This document shows, piece by piece, positions 14,898 to 24,570 of a stretch of DNA of 25,274 nt. This DNA comes from DAOVVL01 sp965603095 (GTDB lineage: Bacteria; Pseudomonadota; Alphaproteobacteria; Rhodospirillales; Magnetovibrionaceae). Under the pieces are notes generated by a model. That model did not search any database and was not told where the DNA came from. It worked only from the letters and a program-made list of their open reading frames with translations. The stretch spans positions 1 to 25,274 of the forward strand of contig CBFDBQ010000032.1 in the NCBI GenBank assembly GCA_965603095.1. The letters are read 5' to 3'. The translations under genes were made by a program, and so were the position numbers. The first letter of the stretch is position 1, and the number at the start of each line of letters is the position of its first letter.

Positions 14898-16556
14898 CTA
14901 CATCCTAGTAAGATGTACCTTGGTAATGGCATTTTTATCAAGATTACCACGGAAATACCGCCTAACCGCAATACGAATGGCTTCTGATACCTGATCATCA
15001 TCCAAAAGCGCTTTGCGGCTAAGTTTTGCCAACGCCGTATGGGCGGCTTCAATAGCGCCCTGTTCGATTTCTTCTTCGTTAATCTCAACCAAGCCGGTGG
15101 TCGATAATTGCACCGGAACCATCAAGCCCCCCTTGGAATCAATTATTACCGACACCACGGCCGTGCCATTAAACAGCGCCCGAACGCGGCCGCGCACCAG
15201 TTCGCCATCCAGCGGAACAACTCGGTTTCCTTCCAGCGTTAATCTTCCGTTTGGCACTTGTTCGATTATAACAGCCGGGCCCGGGGCCAGGCGAACCATG
15301 GAACCGTTTTCCATAACCACCGTTTCATTTACTTGGCATTCTTTGGCAAGGCGTGCGTGCTCGGCCAAATGCCTAAGCTCGCCATGAACCGGCACCGCTA
15401 TTTGCGGTTTTACCATTTGATACATTTCAACTAACTCATCACGTGCCGGATGGCCAGAAACATGAATGTGGCTATCCCTGTCGGTGATTATTTCAATCCC
15501 CGCCCTAACCATTCTGTTTTGCAAACGGGAAATAGAGTTTTCATTACCGGGAATTACCCTAGATGAAAAAATTACCGTATCGCCCTTACCCAATGATACC
15601 CGCGGGTGGTCGCCCGCGGCAATTCGTGAAAGTGCCGCTCGTGGTTCGCCTTGGGATCCGGTGCAAATGATTAAGGTTTTATCATTGGGAAGAAATCCTG
15701 CCATTTCTTCGTCTAAAAATGGCGGGGTATCTTTAAGGTAGCCATTTTCTTTTGCGGCGCTAATCATTCGCTCGATAGAGCGCCCAGCCATAACAACATC
15801 TCGCCCATTGGCGCACGCGGCGCGAGCTATGGTATCAAGCCTTGCCACGTTTGAAGCAAAACACGTTACCGCGACCCTTTTTTTGCAACCAGATATAACC
15901 TTGGTCAAATTTTCTAACAAGTCGCCTTCGGAACCACTGGTGCCTTTGTTAAATACATTGGTTGAATCACAAACTATTGCCAACACGCCCTCGTCACCAA
16001 CGCGGCGAATGGCATCTTTATCGGTTACCTCGCCAATTACCGGGTTGGGGTCAAGTTTCCAATCGCCCGTATGCAGAACCGTCCCCAATGGGGTGCGAAT
16101 TACAATTGCGTTGGGTTCGGGGATAGAATGCGTAATTGTTATTAAATCCATTTCAAACGGGCCAACGCTAAAGCTACCGTTAAGCGGTATTTCAATGATT
16201 TCTACAGCTTCAAGCAAACCAGCATCTGCCAATTTTCGTTTAAGGATAGATATGGTGAACCCGGTTGCATATATGGGGCAGCCAAAGCGTTCCCATAAAT
16301 AAGGAACCGCGCCCAGATGATCTTCGTGGGCGTGGGTCAGAACAATGCCCGCAAGGTTATCTTTGTGGCTTTCAATGTACTGGGGGTCAGGCATAATAAC
16401 GTCAACACCGGGATGGGTGCCGTCGCCAAAGGTAATGCCCAGATCAACCATCACCCAGGTTGGATTGCCGGGTGGGCCAAAACCATAAAGGTTTAGGTTC
16501 ATCCCTATTTCACCGGCGCCACCAAGTGGAAGAAATACTAATTCTTCGCCCGACAT
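14898..16556 (-). CDS. rnj: Ribonuclease J
   Basis: RNase J is a metallo-beta-lactamase/beta-CASP ribonuclease with endo- and 5'-3' exonuclease activity in RNA maturation and decay. The 552-residue protein has the zinc motif HAHEDH at 75-80, GGAGEIGMN at 12-20, a THSIPEPNAIVIRTPLG segment and HTGDWKLD with the metal-bridging Asp. The beta-CASP part includes CTGSQGEPRAALSRIAAGDH and SGHPARDEL. A C-terminal domain follows. Such enzymes are often mis-called hydrolases. AAAGG lies seven bases before the ATG. It sits 11 bases after coaX, in the usual alphaproteobacterial order. Confidence 0.96.
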   Translation of the reverse strand: MSGEELVFLPLGGAGEIGMNLNLYGFGPPGNPTWVMVDLGITFGDGTHPGVDVIMPDPQYIESHKDNLAGIVLTHAHEDHLGAVPYLWERFGCPIYATGFTISILKRKLADAGLLEAVEIIEIPLNGSFSVGPFEMDLITITHSIPEPNAIVIRTPLGTVLHTGDWKLDPNPVIGEVTDKDAIRRVGDEGVLAIVCDSTNVFNKGTSGSEGDLLENLTKVISGCKKRVAVTCFASNVARLDTIARAACANGRDVVMAGRSIERMISAAKENGYLKDTPPFLDEEMAGFLPNDKTLIICTGSQGEPRAALSRIAAGDHPRVSLGKGDTVIFSSRVIPGNENSISRLQNRMVRAGIEIITDRDSHIHVSGHPARDELVEMYQMVKPQIAVPVHGELRHLAEHARLAKECQVNETVVMENGSMVRLAPGPAVIIEQVPNGRLTLEGNRVVPLDGELVRGRVRALFNGTAVVSVIIDSKGGLMVPVQLSTTGLVEINEEEIEQGAIEAAHTALAKLSRKALLDDDQVSEAIRIAVRRYFRGNLDKNAITKVHLTRM

Positions 16557-16567
16557 TAATTAACCTT

Positions 16568-17341
16568 TCAAGACTTGTTCCTGTTCCAAATGGCATAAAG
16601 GCCATTAATGGTCAGATTATCATCAACGCTAGTTATAACCTCGGTACCTTCGCTGAATAAACCAGCAAGTCCACCCGTGGCTATTATATCCATTTCAATG
16701 CCAAGCTCGTCTTTTATGCGTTTTACAATACCTTCGATTATGCTTACATAACCCCAATATATCCCCGACTGCATGGCGGGCTTTGTTGCTTTGCCAATAA
16801 CATTTGCTGGTTTTACAACTTCGACCCGTGGCAATTTTGCCGTCGCCATATGCAATGCTTCAAGCGAAAGGTTTATTCCCGGTGCAATAACTCCGCCCGC
16901 GTAATTTCCGTTTTCATCAATTACATCAAACGTTGTTGCGGTTCCGAAATCCACCACAATTAATGGGGGTTTATAATTTGTAGCTACCGATACCGCATTT
17001 ACTAAACGGTCGGCACCAACTTCATCCGGGTTATCAACCAACACATCAATGCCAAGGTTAACGCCAACCTCACCCACCACCATTGGGTCGGCCCCAATAT
17101 AGACACGGCAAAGGTTTTTCAACTCGTCCAACATTGCTGGTACAACGGTTGAAATTATTGCACTGCTAATTTTATTTTTTTCAATTTCTGCAGATGCAAG
17201 TTCACGGTCAAGCCAGTCAGCTAATTCATCAGCGGTTATTCCAGGAATGGTTGAAAGTCGCCATTGGCCAGCAATGTTTCCATCATCATCAAACACGGCA
17301 AATACTATATTTGTGTTTCCAACATCAATTGCCAATAACAT
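16568..17341 (-). CDS. coaX: Type III pantothenate kinase
   Basis: CoaX carries out the first step of coenzyme A synthesis, phosphorylating pantothenate. It is the ASKHA-fold type, insensitive to CoA feedback in characterised members. The 257-residue protein has the phosphate loop DVGNTN (6-11), GADR (109-112), DFGTATTFD (131-139) and the adenosine motif ATGGLA (221-226). The ATG lies two bases after the birA stop, so the two are almost certainly co-transcribed. No CoaA or CoaW gene is seen here. Confidence 0.96.
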   Translation of the reverse strand: MLLAIDVGNTNIVFAVFDDDGNIAGQWRLSTIPGITADELADWLDRELASAEIEKNKISSAIISTVVPAMLDELKNLCRVYIGADPMVVGEVGVNLGIDVLVDNPDEVGADRLVNAVSVATNYKPPLIVVDFGTATTFDVIDENGNYAGGVIAPGINLSLEALHMATAKLPRVEVVKPANVIGKATKPAMQSGIYWGYVSIIEGIVKRIKDELGIEMDIIATGGLAGLFSEGTEVITSVDDNLTINGLYAIWNRNKS

Positions 17342-17343
17342 AT

Positions 17344-18135
17344 CTAATCCACCTTGTCCGCAGTTGGCGACAAAAATACATCACCTGCGGTAATAATGCG
17401 GTCTTCTTGTTTGCCCTCAACAGCCATAACAAGTGCGCCATTTTTATCCAACGCTTTAAAGGTGCCGGGAATGGTTTCATTTGGCAAGCGAACGCTAATA
17501 GGCTGGCCTAGACCCACTGCACGGTCAAGCCATGCCTCGCGAACGGGTGCAAAACCATGCTCTAGCCATTGCTCAACACCTGTATCAAAATGTTTTATTA
17601 TGGCTGATAACATTTCCGAAATAGATGCGTCCGCACCTTCGACTGCCAACGATGTTGCTTCAAGTTCAGTTTCTGTGCCCATGGGGTGAACCTCAATATT
17701 TATACCAACACCGATTATGACCCACTGGACAGTATTATCGCCGGCACTTTCGCTTTCCAGCAATATTCCAGATATTTTATTACCGTTCACCATAACATCG
17801 TTGGGCCATTTGACCTGAATGCTAGCGGTTTTTGATAAAACACCTTCGGCAGCATCTGCTATGGCATTGGCCATAACAAATCCCAACTGCATGACTTGTT
17901 CTGCCGGATATTTAGGTCGAATAAGTATTGAAAAATATAGGCCGCCAACTGGCGACGACCAACTGTGGCCACGCCTGCCCCGTCCGACACTTTGACTGCT
18001 TGCCCAGATTACGGTTTTATCAGGTGCGCCGCCTTCGGCCAGACGGCGAGCTTCCATATTGGTGCTGTCAACACCTGCCAATTGAACCAGTTGATATGGT
18101 GAGGGAAGTTCCGGCGCGTGTGTATGCGCTGTCAT
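17344..18135 (-). CDS. birA: Biotin--[acetyl-CoA-carboxylase] ligase, no DNA-binding domain
   Basis: This enzyme forms biotinyl-AMP and transfers biotin to carboxylase carrier proteins. The 263-residue protein has the core DSTNMEA (23-29), the adenylate loop GRGRRG (51-56), KWPNDV (109-114) and the NKISGILLE segment with K120. A small SH3-like C-terminal domain follows. It starts directly with the catalytic domain and lacks the N-terminal winged helix of E. coli BirA, so it should not act as the biotin-operon repressor. It lies 12 bases after nuoN and 2 before coaX, the familiar nuoN-birA-coaX order. Confidence 0.95.
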   Translation of the reverse strand: MTAHTHAPELPSPYQLVQLAGVDSTNMEARRLAEGGAPDKTVIWASSQSVGRGRRGHSWSSPVGGLYFSILIRPKYPAEQVMQLGFVMANAIADAAEGVLSKTASIQVKWPNDVMVNGNKISGILLESESAGDNTVQWVIIGVGINIEVHPMGTETELEATSLAVEGADASISEMLSAIIKHFDTGVEQWLEHGFAPVREAWLDRAVGLGQPISVRLPNETIPGTFKALDKNGALVMAVEGKQEDRIITAGDVFLSPTADKVD

Positions 18136-18147
18136 AATGATTAGGGT

Positions 18148-19623
18148 TTACCCTGAAAAAAGTGCGCTGGCAGCAGCTCCGGCCCCGTTAATAACCGGGT
18201 TGGGAAAGGCTATAAACGTAAGTATGAATACCGATGTTATGACCAGCACGCCGACTATGGGTTTTGGTAATGGCGTATCCAAGGGTTCGGATACAAGGTC
18301 ATCAAAATACATTATTTTTATTATGCGAATGTAGTAAAACGCACCAACAACGCTTGAAAGAACACCAATAATGGCAAGGGTAAATAACCCAGCCTCAACC
18401 GCCGACATGAAAATATAAAATTTACCAATAAATCCAGCCAACGGTGGAATACCCGCCATGGAAAACATAAATATGGAAAGCGCCGCAGCCATTCCCGGGT
18501 GGGTTTTAGAAAGCCCCGCCAGATCATAAATGTTTTCAACCGAACGGTCTTCGCGCCGCATTGAAATGATGCAGGCGAATGCGCCAATATTCATTACAAT
18601 GTAAATGGCGATATAAATTAAAACGCTACGAACGCCAGCTTCATTAGCAACGGCCAAACCAATAAGGGCATAGCCAACATGGCCGATTGAGCTATAGGCC
18701 ATCATGCGCTTGATGTTGGTTTGTGCAATGGCGGCAAAGGCGCCTAAAAGCATTGACGCTATGGAAATCATAATAATAATTTGTTGCCATTGGTCGGCCA
18801 GACCGCCAAATGGGCCGCTCATTACCCTGATAAATAACGCTAGTGCGGCAACCTTTGGGGCCACGGCAAAGAATGCGGTAATGGGTGTTGGTGCGCCTTC
18901 GTAAACATCGGGTGTCCACATGTGGAACGGAACGCCGGAAACTTTAAATGTTAGCCCCGCCAATATAAATACCATACCAACGATAAGACCAACCGACGGT
19001 TCGGTTCCAGAATCAAACATCAATGCCAATACATCAAAGCTCATGGTTCCGGAAAATCCATAAACCAAGCTTGAACCATAAAGAAGCATGCCCGATGCCA
19101 GCGCCCCCAGAACAAAATATTTAACACCTGCTTCGGTTGAGCGAACTTCATCGCGCTGATAGGCGGCCAATATGTAAAGCGATAACGATTGTAGCTCGAG
19201 GCCAAGGTAAAGAGATATTAAGCTGTTGGCCGAAACCATCATCATCATGCCAAGGGTGGCAAACAATATAACAACCACATATTCATATCGCTGACAGCCC
19301 TGCTTTTCCATCCAGTCTTGCGCCATAATTACAGAAAAGGTTGCCGCCGTAAGTATCAGTGACTTGGAAAATGTTGCAAACGGATCGGAAATAAACATTC
19401 CATCAAAGGTTAAAAGCTTTTCACCAGAAACGGTAATAACCAAAGCCAATACCAACACCAGCATTACAACGCTGAGGCTGGATGTCATGCGCGATGCTTT
19501 CAGCACACCATCAGGCCCAGATGTGTTTTGAAACACGCCCAGCATCAGCATTGCCATGGCAGAAATGGCAAGGAATATTTCCGGCAATGCCGGGGCAAGG
19601 TTTGGAACTTCAGCTATTGGCAT
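18148..19623 (-). CDS. nuoN: NADH-quinone oxidoreductase subunit N
   Basis: NuoN is one of three antiporter-like proton-pumping subunits of the complex I membrane arm. The 491-residue protein is hydrophobic throughout, in keeping with the family's ~14 spans. YLGLELQSLSLYILAAYQRD holds the conserved channel Glu. The segment LTFKVSGVPFHMWTPDVYEG, followed by APTP, holds the broken-helix Lys and is diagnostic of NuoN. AAGGAG lies ten bases before the ATG. It is the last gene of the nuo run, 22 bases after nuoM, and birA follows at once. Confidence 0.97.
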   Translation of the reverse strand: MPIAEVPNLAPALPEIFLAISAMAMLMLGVFQNTSGPDGVLKASRMTSSLSVVMLVLVLALVITVSGEKLLTFDGMFISDPFATFSKSLILTAATFSVIMAQDWMEKQGCQRYEYVVVILFATLGMMMMVSANSLISLYLGLELQSLSLYILAAYQRDEVRSTEAGVKYFVLGALASGMLLYGSSLVYGFSGTMSFDVLALMFDSGTEPSVGLIVGMVFILAGLTFKVSGVPFHMWTPDVYEGAPTPITAFFAVAPKVAALALFIRVMSGPFGGLADQWQQIIIMISIASMLLGAFAAIAQTNIKRMMAYSSIGHVGYALIGLAVANEAGVRSVLIYIAIYIVMNIGAFACIISMRREDRSVENIYDLAGLSKTHPGMAAALSIFMFSMAGIPPLAGFIGKFYIFMSAVEAGLFTLAIIGVLSSVVGAFYYIRIIKIMYFDDLVSEPLDTPLPKPIVGVLVITSVFILTFIAFPNPVINGAGAAASALFSG

Positions 19624-19645
19624 TAACCATTAACTCCTTAAAAGC

Positions 19646-21160
19646 TCAATTACCGGCAATCGTTACGACCTTAGCCGCATCAACTGCCACGTTTACCTGC
19701 GATATCAGGTTCTCCACAGACACGTGCATGAAATCCAAGAACGAAACCGGATAAATGCCCATCCATAATGTTAAAATCAACAATGGTGCAAATACCGCGA
19801 TTTCGCGTTTGTTTAAATCCTTAAGCTTGGACAGAGATTCTTTTTCCAATGCACCAAAAATAACCCGGCGATAAAGATAAAGCATATAAGCCGCACCCAA
19901 AATAACCCCCAGCGCCGCCAATGCCGCAACCCAAGTATTTACCTTGAATATACCGACCAGCACCAAGAACTCGCCAACAAAACCACCGGTACCGGGAAGA
20001 CCAATTGAGGCCATCATAAACACCATGAATACCAGCCCATAAGCTGGCATTTTGTGAACAACCCCGCCGTAATCGGCTATTTCACGCGAATGGATGCGAT
20101 CATAAATAACGCCGACCACCAGGAACAGGGCGGCCGAAACCACACCATGAGAAAGCATTTGATAAATTGCACCTTCAACGCCCTGTACGTTAAGGGTAAA
20201 TGTGCCCGCCGTTACAAAGCCCATATGCGCGATGGATGAATAGGCAATTAGCTTTTTCATATCGTGCTGTACCAACGCCACCAGTGATGTGTAAATCACG
20301 GCTACAACCGAAAGGCTGAACATAAGTGGCGTGAAATAAACCGTTGCATCGGGGAACATGGGCAATGAAAAACGAAGGAAACCATAACCGCCAAATTTAA
20401 GCAAAACACCGGCCAGTATTACAGAACCAGCGGTAGGTGCTTCAACGTGAGCATCGGGCAACCATGTATGAACTGGCCACATGGGAACCTTGACCGCAAA
20501 GGAGGCGAAAAATGCGAGCCATAGCCATTTTTGCAAATCAGGTGAAAAATTATATGCCATCAATGTCGGTATGTCGGTTGTGCCTGCATTTAGGTACATA
20601 ACCAAAATAGCTATCAGCATTAAGACTGAGCCCAAAAGGGTATAGAGGAAGAACTTGAACGATGCATAAACCCGGTTTGGCCCGCCCCAAATACCAATAA
20701 TAAGAAACATTGGTATAAGAACTGCTTCGAAGAAAATATAAAACACCACAAGATCAAGCGATGAGAACATTCCTATCATCATGGTTTCAAGAACAAGAAA
20801 CGCCGCCATAAATTCTTTGACCCGGGTTTTTATACTTTCCCAACTGGCAAGCACACAAATTGGTGTCAGCAATGTAGTAAGCAACACAAACAGCAACGAT
20901 ATGCCATCAAGACCAAGGTGATAGCTAATGCTATAGCCGGGTATCCATTCGTGATTTTCCTCAAACTGGAAAGCGGCGGTGGTTTGATCAAAGTTGAACC
21001 ACAAAAATAGCGAAAGCGCGAACGTGATAAGCGATGTCCACAACGCCATCTTGCGGGCGCCATTTGCCAGCACCTCATCCTCGCCACGCATAATTAAAAT
21101 AAATGCAGCACCGGCCAATGGCAGGAACGTCAGGATTGAAAGGATTGGAAAGTTACTCAT
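19646..21160 (-). CDS. nuoM: NADH-quinone oxidoreductase subunit M
   Basis: NuoM is the second antiporter-like subunit of complex I. The 504-residue protein has VLETMMIGMFSSLD with the conserved Glu (E125). FAVKVPMWPVHTWLPDAHVE follows with the TM7 Lys, and then APTAGSVILAGVLLKFGGYG. HDMKKLIAYSSIAHMG is the next conserved helix pair. The length and motifs are complete. It starts six bases after the nuoL stop. Confidence 0.97.
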   Translation of the reverse strand: MSNFPILSILTFLPLAGAAFILIMRGEDEVLANGARKMALWTSLITFALSLFLWFNFDQTTAAFQFEENHEWIPGYSISYHLGLDGISLLFVLLTTLLTPICVLASWESIKTRVKEFMAAFLVLETMMIGMFSSLDLVVFYIFFEAVLIPMFLIIGIWGGPNRVYASFKFFLYTLLGSVLMLIAILVMYLNAGTTDIPTLMAYNFSPDLQKWLWLAFFASFAVKVPMWPVHTWLPDAHVEAPTAGSVILAGVLLKFGGYGFLRFSLPMFPDATVYFTPLMFSLSVVAVIYTSLVALVQHDMKKLIAYSSIAHMGFVTAGTFTLNVQGVEGAIYQMLSHGVVSAALFLVVGVIYDRIHSREIADYGGVVHKMPAYGLVFMVFMMASIGLPGTGGFVGEFLVLVGIFKVNTWVAALAALGVILGAAYMLYLYRRVIFGALEKESLSKLKDLNKREIAVFAPLLILTLWMGIYPVSFLDFMHVSVENLISQVNVAVDAAKVVTIAGN

Positions 21161-21166
21161 GCCCCA

Positions 21167-23128
21167 TCACCCCGCGTGCGCAAATAAATACCAGGAAACC
21201 ATAAGCACAACGCCAATCAGCATAGAAAATGCATAATGATATAGATATCCAGATTGAATTGAACTGACGCGCTGGGCAGTTTCGTCTGCCGTGCTCGCCA
21301 CACCATTGGGGCCAATACCATCTATTATGGTCTTGTCACCAGTTTTCCATAGTTCGCGACCTATTTGAAATGCGGGGCGAACAAATATTGCATTGTATAG
21401 TTCGTCAAAATACCACTTGTTGAAAACAAACTTATGAACCGGACGAATGGCCTTTACCACCATTGCAGGTAGCGTCGGCACGAACATATACATTACGTAT
21501 GCAGTTGCTATGCCCAAGGCACCAACCGCCAGAGGAAGATATTTAACCCACATTGGAACATGATGAGAATCTTCCAATGCGGTGTGTGTCGGCAGGATGA
21601 ATATGGTATTGGCCCAGAACTCACCCGCGCCTTCACCAATAAACCAGCCATAACCGACAATGCCGGCAAAACATGCGCCAAACGCCAACACCATCAATGG
21701 CACGATCATTGATTTAGGGCTTTCATGAACATGGGCCATTACGGTTTCATCGGCACGGGCAGGCCCGTGAAATGTCATTATAATAAGCCGCCATGAATAA
21801 AACGCGGTCAGGAATGCGGCCGTTATACCAAGCCAGAAAGCATATCCACCCACGGCCGTGTGGGCGGCCCATGCGGCCTCTAAGATTGTGTCTTTTGAAT
21901 AGTATCCGGCAAACGGCCAAACACCAGCCAACGATAGCGAACCAATCCACATTAACACATACGTTACCGGGATCAATTTCCAGATACCGCCCATTTTACG
22001 CATGTCTTGTTCGTCGGACATGGCGTGAATTACCGAACCGGCCCCAAGGAACAAAAGCGCCTTAAAAAATGCGTGGGTCATAAGGTGAAAAATTGCGGCC
22101 GAATATGCCGAAACGCCAATGGCAAAAAACATATAACCCAACTGTGAACAAGTGGAATATGCGATTACCCGTTTAATATCATTTTGGGTACAGCCAACGG
22201 TTGCCGCAAATATGGCTGTCGATGCACCGACTATGGTTACCACTTGAAGTGCCAGATCTGAATATTCAAATAACGGTGACATTCTAGCAACCATAAACAC
22301 ACCAGCCGTAACCATGGTGGCGGCATGAATAAGAGCCGATACTGGCGTTGGGCCTTCCATAGCATCGGGCAACCATGTGTGTAGGCCCAGTTGTGCAGAT
22401 TTACCCATGGCACCAACGAACAATAATAAACAAATAACGGTAATGGCGTGGAATTCACCAGAGAATATGGAAATGTTGACTTTTGTCATTTCGCCGGCGC
22501 GGGCAAAAATCTCGCTCAGGTTGACGGTGTCAAAAATAATGAAGGTGGCAAAAATACCAAGGATGAAACCAAAATCACCAATACGGTTAACCACAAATGC
22601 TTTTATGGCGGCGGCATTGGCGCTTGGTTTTGAATACCAAAATCCAATTAACAAGTATGATGCCAGCCCAACACCCTCCCAGCCAAAGAACATTTGTACC
22701 AGATTGTCGGCAGTAACGAGCATAAGCATGGCAAAGGTGAAAAAGCTAAGGTACGCCATAAAACGCGGCACATCAGGGTCGTGATGCATATAGCCAATTG
22801 AATAGACATGAACCATTGCCGATACGGTGGTAACCACAACAAGCATTACCGCGGTTAAGGTATCGACCCGAAACGCCCAGTTAATTTCCAAATCACCAGA
22901 CTGTATCCACGTCAATGCCTGTATGGAATAAGCATTACCTTGCAATGCCACATCATTAAATATGAACCACGATAAAACCATTGAAACCAACATCGGAGCG
23001 CAGGTAACAAACTGCGCCATAAGGTCGAGGCGATGTTTTCTGTGTTTATCCTCACCGGTGTCGATAAATGACATAAGTCCGGCAATTGCAAAGCCCAAAA
23101 GGGGCAGGAATACGATTGCTTGTATCAT
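21167..23128 (-). CDS. nuoL: NADH-quinone oxidoreductase subunit L
   Basis: NuoL is the distal antiporter-like subunit, with the long lateral helix near its C-terminus. The 653-residue protein has FFGWEGVGLASYLLIGFWY with the conserved Glu. AMGKSAQLGLHTWLPDAMEG follows with its Lys, and then PTPVSALIHAATMVTAGVFM. NDIKRVIAYSTCSQLGYMFF is also typical. The extra C-terminal ~130 residues beyond the antiporter core fit the lateral helix and final span. It starts ten bases after the nuoK stop. Confidence 0.97.
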   Translation of the reverse strand: MIQAIVFLPLLGFAIAGLMSFIDTGEDKHRKHRLDLMAQFVTCAPMLVSMVLSWFIFNDVALQGNAYSIQALTWIQSGDLEINWAFRVDTLTAVMLVVVTTVSAMVHVYSIGYMHHDPDVPRFMAYLSFFTFAMLMLVTADNLVQMFFGWEGVGLASYLLIGFWYSKPSANAAAIKAFVVNRIGDFGFILGIFATFIIFDTVNLSEIFARAGEMTKVNISIFSGEFHAITVICLLLFVGAMGKSAQLGLHTWLPDAMEGPTPVSALIHAATMVTAGVFMVARMSPLFEYSDLALQVVTIVGASTAIFAATVGCTQNDIKRVIAYSTCSQLGYMFFAIGVSAYSAAIFHLMTHAFFKALLFLGAGSVIHAMSDEQDMRKMGGIWKLIPVTYVLMWIGSLSLAGVWPFAGYYSKDTILEAAWAAHTAVGGYAFWLGITAAFLTAFYSWRLIIMTFHGPARADETVMAHVHESPKSMIVPLMVLAFGACFAGIVGYGWFIGEGAGEFWANTIFILPTHTALEDSHHVPMWVKYLPLAVGALGIATAYVMYMFVPTLPAMVVKAIRPVHKFVFNKWYFDELYNAIFVRPAFQIGRELWKTGDKTIIDGIGPNGVASTADETAQRVSSIQSGYLYHYAFSMLIGVVLMVSWYLFAHAG

Positions 23129-23138
23129 AATTAGCCCC

Positions 23139-23450
23139 CTAACCTTTCATCGCGTTAATGTCTTCAACCGCGATTGATCCGCGTGCGCGGAAAAACGCAA
23201 CCAATATGGCGAGGCCAATGGCGGCCTCGGCTGCGGCAACGGTTAAAATGAATATTGAGAATACTTGCCCCATCAGGTCACCAAGGTGCGCTGAAAAGGC
23301 AACAAAGTTTATGTTTACCGCCAGCAACATCAATTCAATGGACATCATTATTACAATCATGTTTTTACGATTGAGGAATATACCAAAGATTCCGGTTGCG
23401 AATAAAATCGCAGCAACTGTCAGGTAGTGGCTCAAGCCTATTTCAAACAT
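23139..23450 (-). CDS. nuoK: NADH-quinone oxidoreductase subunit K
   Basis: NuoK is a small three-span subunit (103 residues) of the membrane arm, related to MrpC. The two buried Glu of the proton path are seen: E39 in MMSIELMLLAVN and E75 in AAAEAAIGLAILV. The ATG overlaps the nuoJ stop by one base (TAATG). The length is normal. Confidence 0.97.
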   Translation of the reverse strand: MFEIGLSHYLTVAAILFATGIFGIFLNRKNMIVIMMSIELMLLAVNINFVAFSAHLGDLMGQVFSIFILTVAAAEAAIGLAILVAFFRARGSIAVEDINAMKG

Positions 23451-24055
23451 TAGATGCCCCTCCCCGATTCAACTTTTTTCATTTCAACAGAATCTTCGCG
23501 TGCAATCTGAGCGGCGATGTTTTGTTTTTTAACTTCTTTACGACGACGATGGGTCAGCGTAATTGCACCAATCATCGCAACCAGCAAAATAAGACCGGAA
23601 ACCTGGAACAAATAGGCAAAGCGGGTATATATAAGATTACCCAACGCGCGAGTATTTGAAACCTGATCCGGTTCGGGTGCGGTGGCGGCTATTGAAACCG
23701 AAACATCAGGTGCAAACTGCCAGCCGGCAACAATAAGGATTAGTTCCACCACCATAATTCCGCCGATGACAACGCCAATTGGTAGATACTGCAGGAAACC
23801 TTGTCTAAGCTCGCTCTGGTTGATGTCGAGCATCATAACCACAAACAAGAACAACACCGCAACTGCGCCGACATAAACAATAACCAACAGCATGGCTAGG
23901 AACTCCGCCCCCAGCAACACAAATAGCCCGGCCGCGTTAAAGAACGCCAGTATCAAAAACAGCACCGAATGCACCGGGTTTTTGGATGAGATAACCATTA
24001 TCCCAGCCGCAACTGCCGTGAGCGCAAACATATAAAATACTAAGGCTTCAATCAT
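23450..24055 (-). CDS. nuoJ: NADH-quinone oxidoreductase subunit J
   Basis: NuoJ is a five-span membrane subunit of complex I; its third span contains the pi-bulge. The 201-residue protein has KNPVHSVLFLILAF and the conserved YVGAVAVLFLFVVMML. A basic C-terminal tail (HRRRKEVKKQN) follows the last span. It lies 17 bases after nuoI and overlaps nuoK. Confidence 0.97.
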   Translation of the reverse strand: MIEALVFYMFALTAVAAGIMVISSKNPVHSVLFLILAFFNAAGLFVLLGAEFLAMLLVIVYVGAVAVLFLFVVMMLDINQSELRQGFLQYLPIGVVIGGIMVVELILIVAGWQFAPDVSVSIAATAPEPDQVSNTRALGNLIYTRFAYLFQVSGLILLVAMIGAITLTHRRRKEVKKQNIAAQIAREDSVEMKKVESGRGI

Positions 24056-24072
24056 GCCTTTTTGCCGCCTCC

Positions 24073-24561
24073 TTAGCGGTACTTTTTATCTTGATTAAGT
24101 CGGCTCGCCAGTTCTGTTTCCCAGCGCGCACCATTATCAAGAAGTTTCATTTTGTCATACATAAGTTCTTCGCGTGTTTCTGTTGCAAATTCAAAATTAG
24201 GGCCTTCAACAATTGCATCTACCGGGCAGGCTTCTTCGCAGTAGCCGCAGTAAATGCATTTGGTCATATCAATGTCATAACGCAGCGTACGGCGCGATCC
24301 ATCATCACGCGGCATACCGTCAATTGTAATTGCTTGGGCCGGGCAAATTGCTTCGCACAATTTACACGAAATGCATCTTTCTTCACAACCTTCGTAACGC
24401 CTGAGCGCGTGTTCGGCACGAAAACGTGGTGAGAGGTAACCTTTTTCATGGGGGTAATTAATTGTTACCGTCGGTTTGAACATATAGCGCAATGTCAGCG
24501 CCATGCCTTTCAGCAGTTCTAATAAAAATATGGTACGAATGGTGCGCTGTATGAATGTCAT
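24073..24561 (-). CDS. nuoI: NADH-quinone oxidoreductase subunit I (2x[4Fe-4S] ferredoxin-like)
   Basis: NuoI carries iron-sulfur clusters N6a and N6b, which pass electrons toward the quinone site. The 162-residue protein has two complete CxxCxxCxxxC motifs: C63, C66, C69, C73 (CISCKLCEAIC) and C102, C105, C108, C112 (CIYCGYCEEAC). An N-terminal amphipathic region anchors the protein to the membrane arm. It begins nine bases after the nuoH stop. Confidence 0.98.
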   Translation of the reverse strand: MTFIQRTIRTIFLLELLKGMALTLRYMFKPTVTINYPHEKGYLSPRFRAEHALRRYEGCEERCISCKLCEAICPAQAITIDGMPRDDGSRRTLRYDIDMTKCIYCGYCEEACPVDAIVEGPNFEFATETREELMYDKMKLLDNGARWETELASRLNQDKKYR

Positions 24562-24570
24562 ATTATCACC

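Noticed and set aside
22377..22784. Plus-strand 135-codon open frame inside nuoL
   Set aside because: It is a shadow of nuoL, whose motifs run uninterrupted on the other strand.
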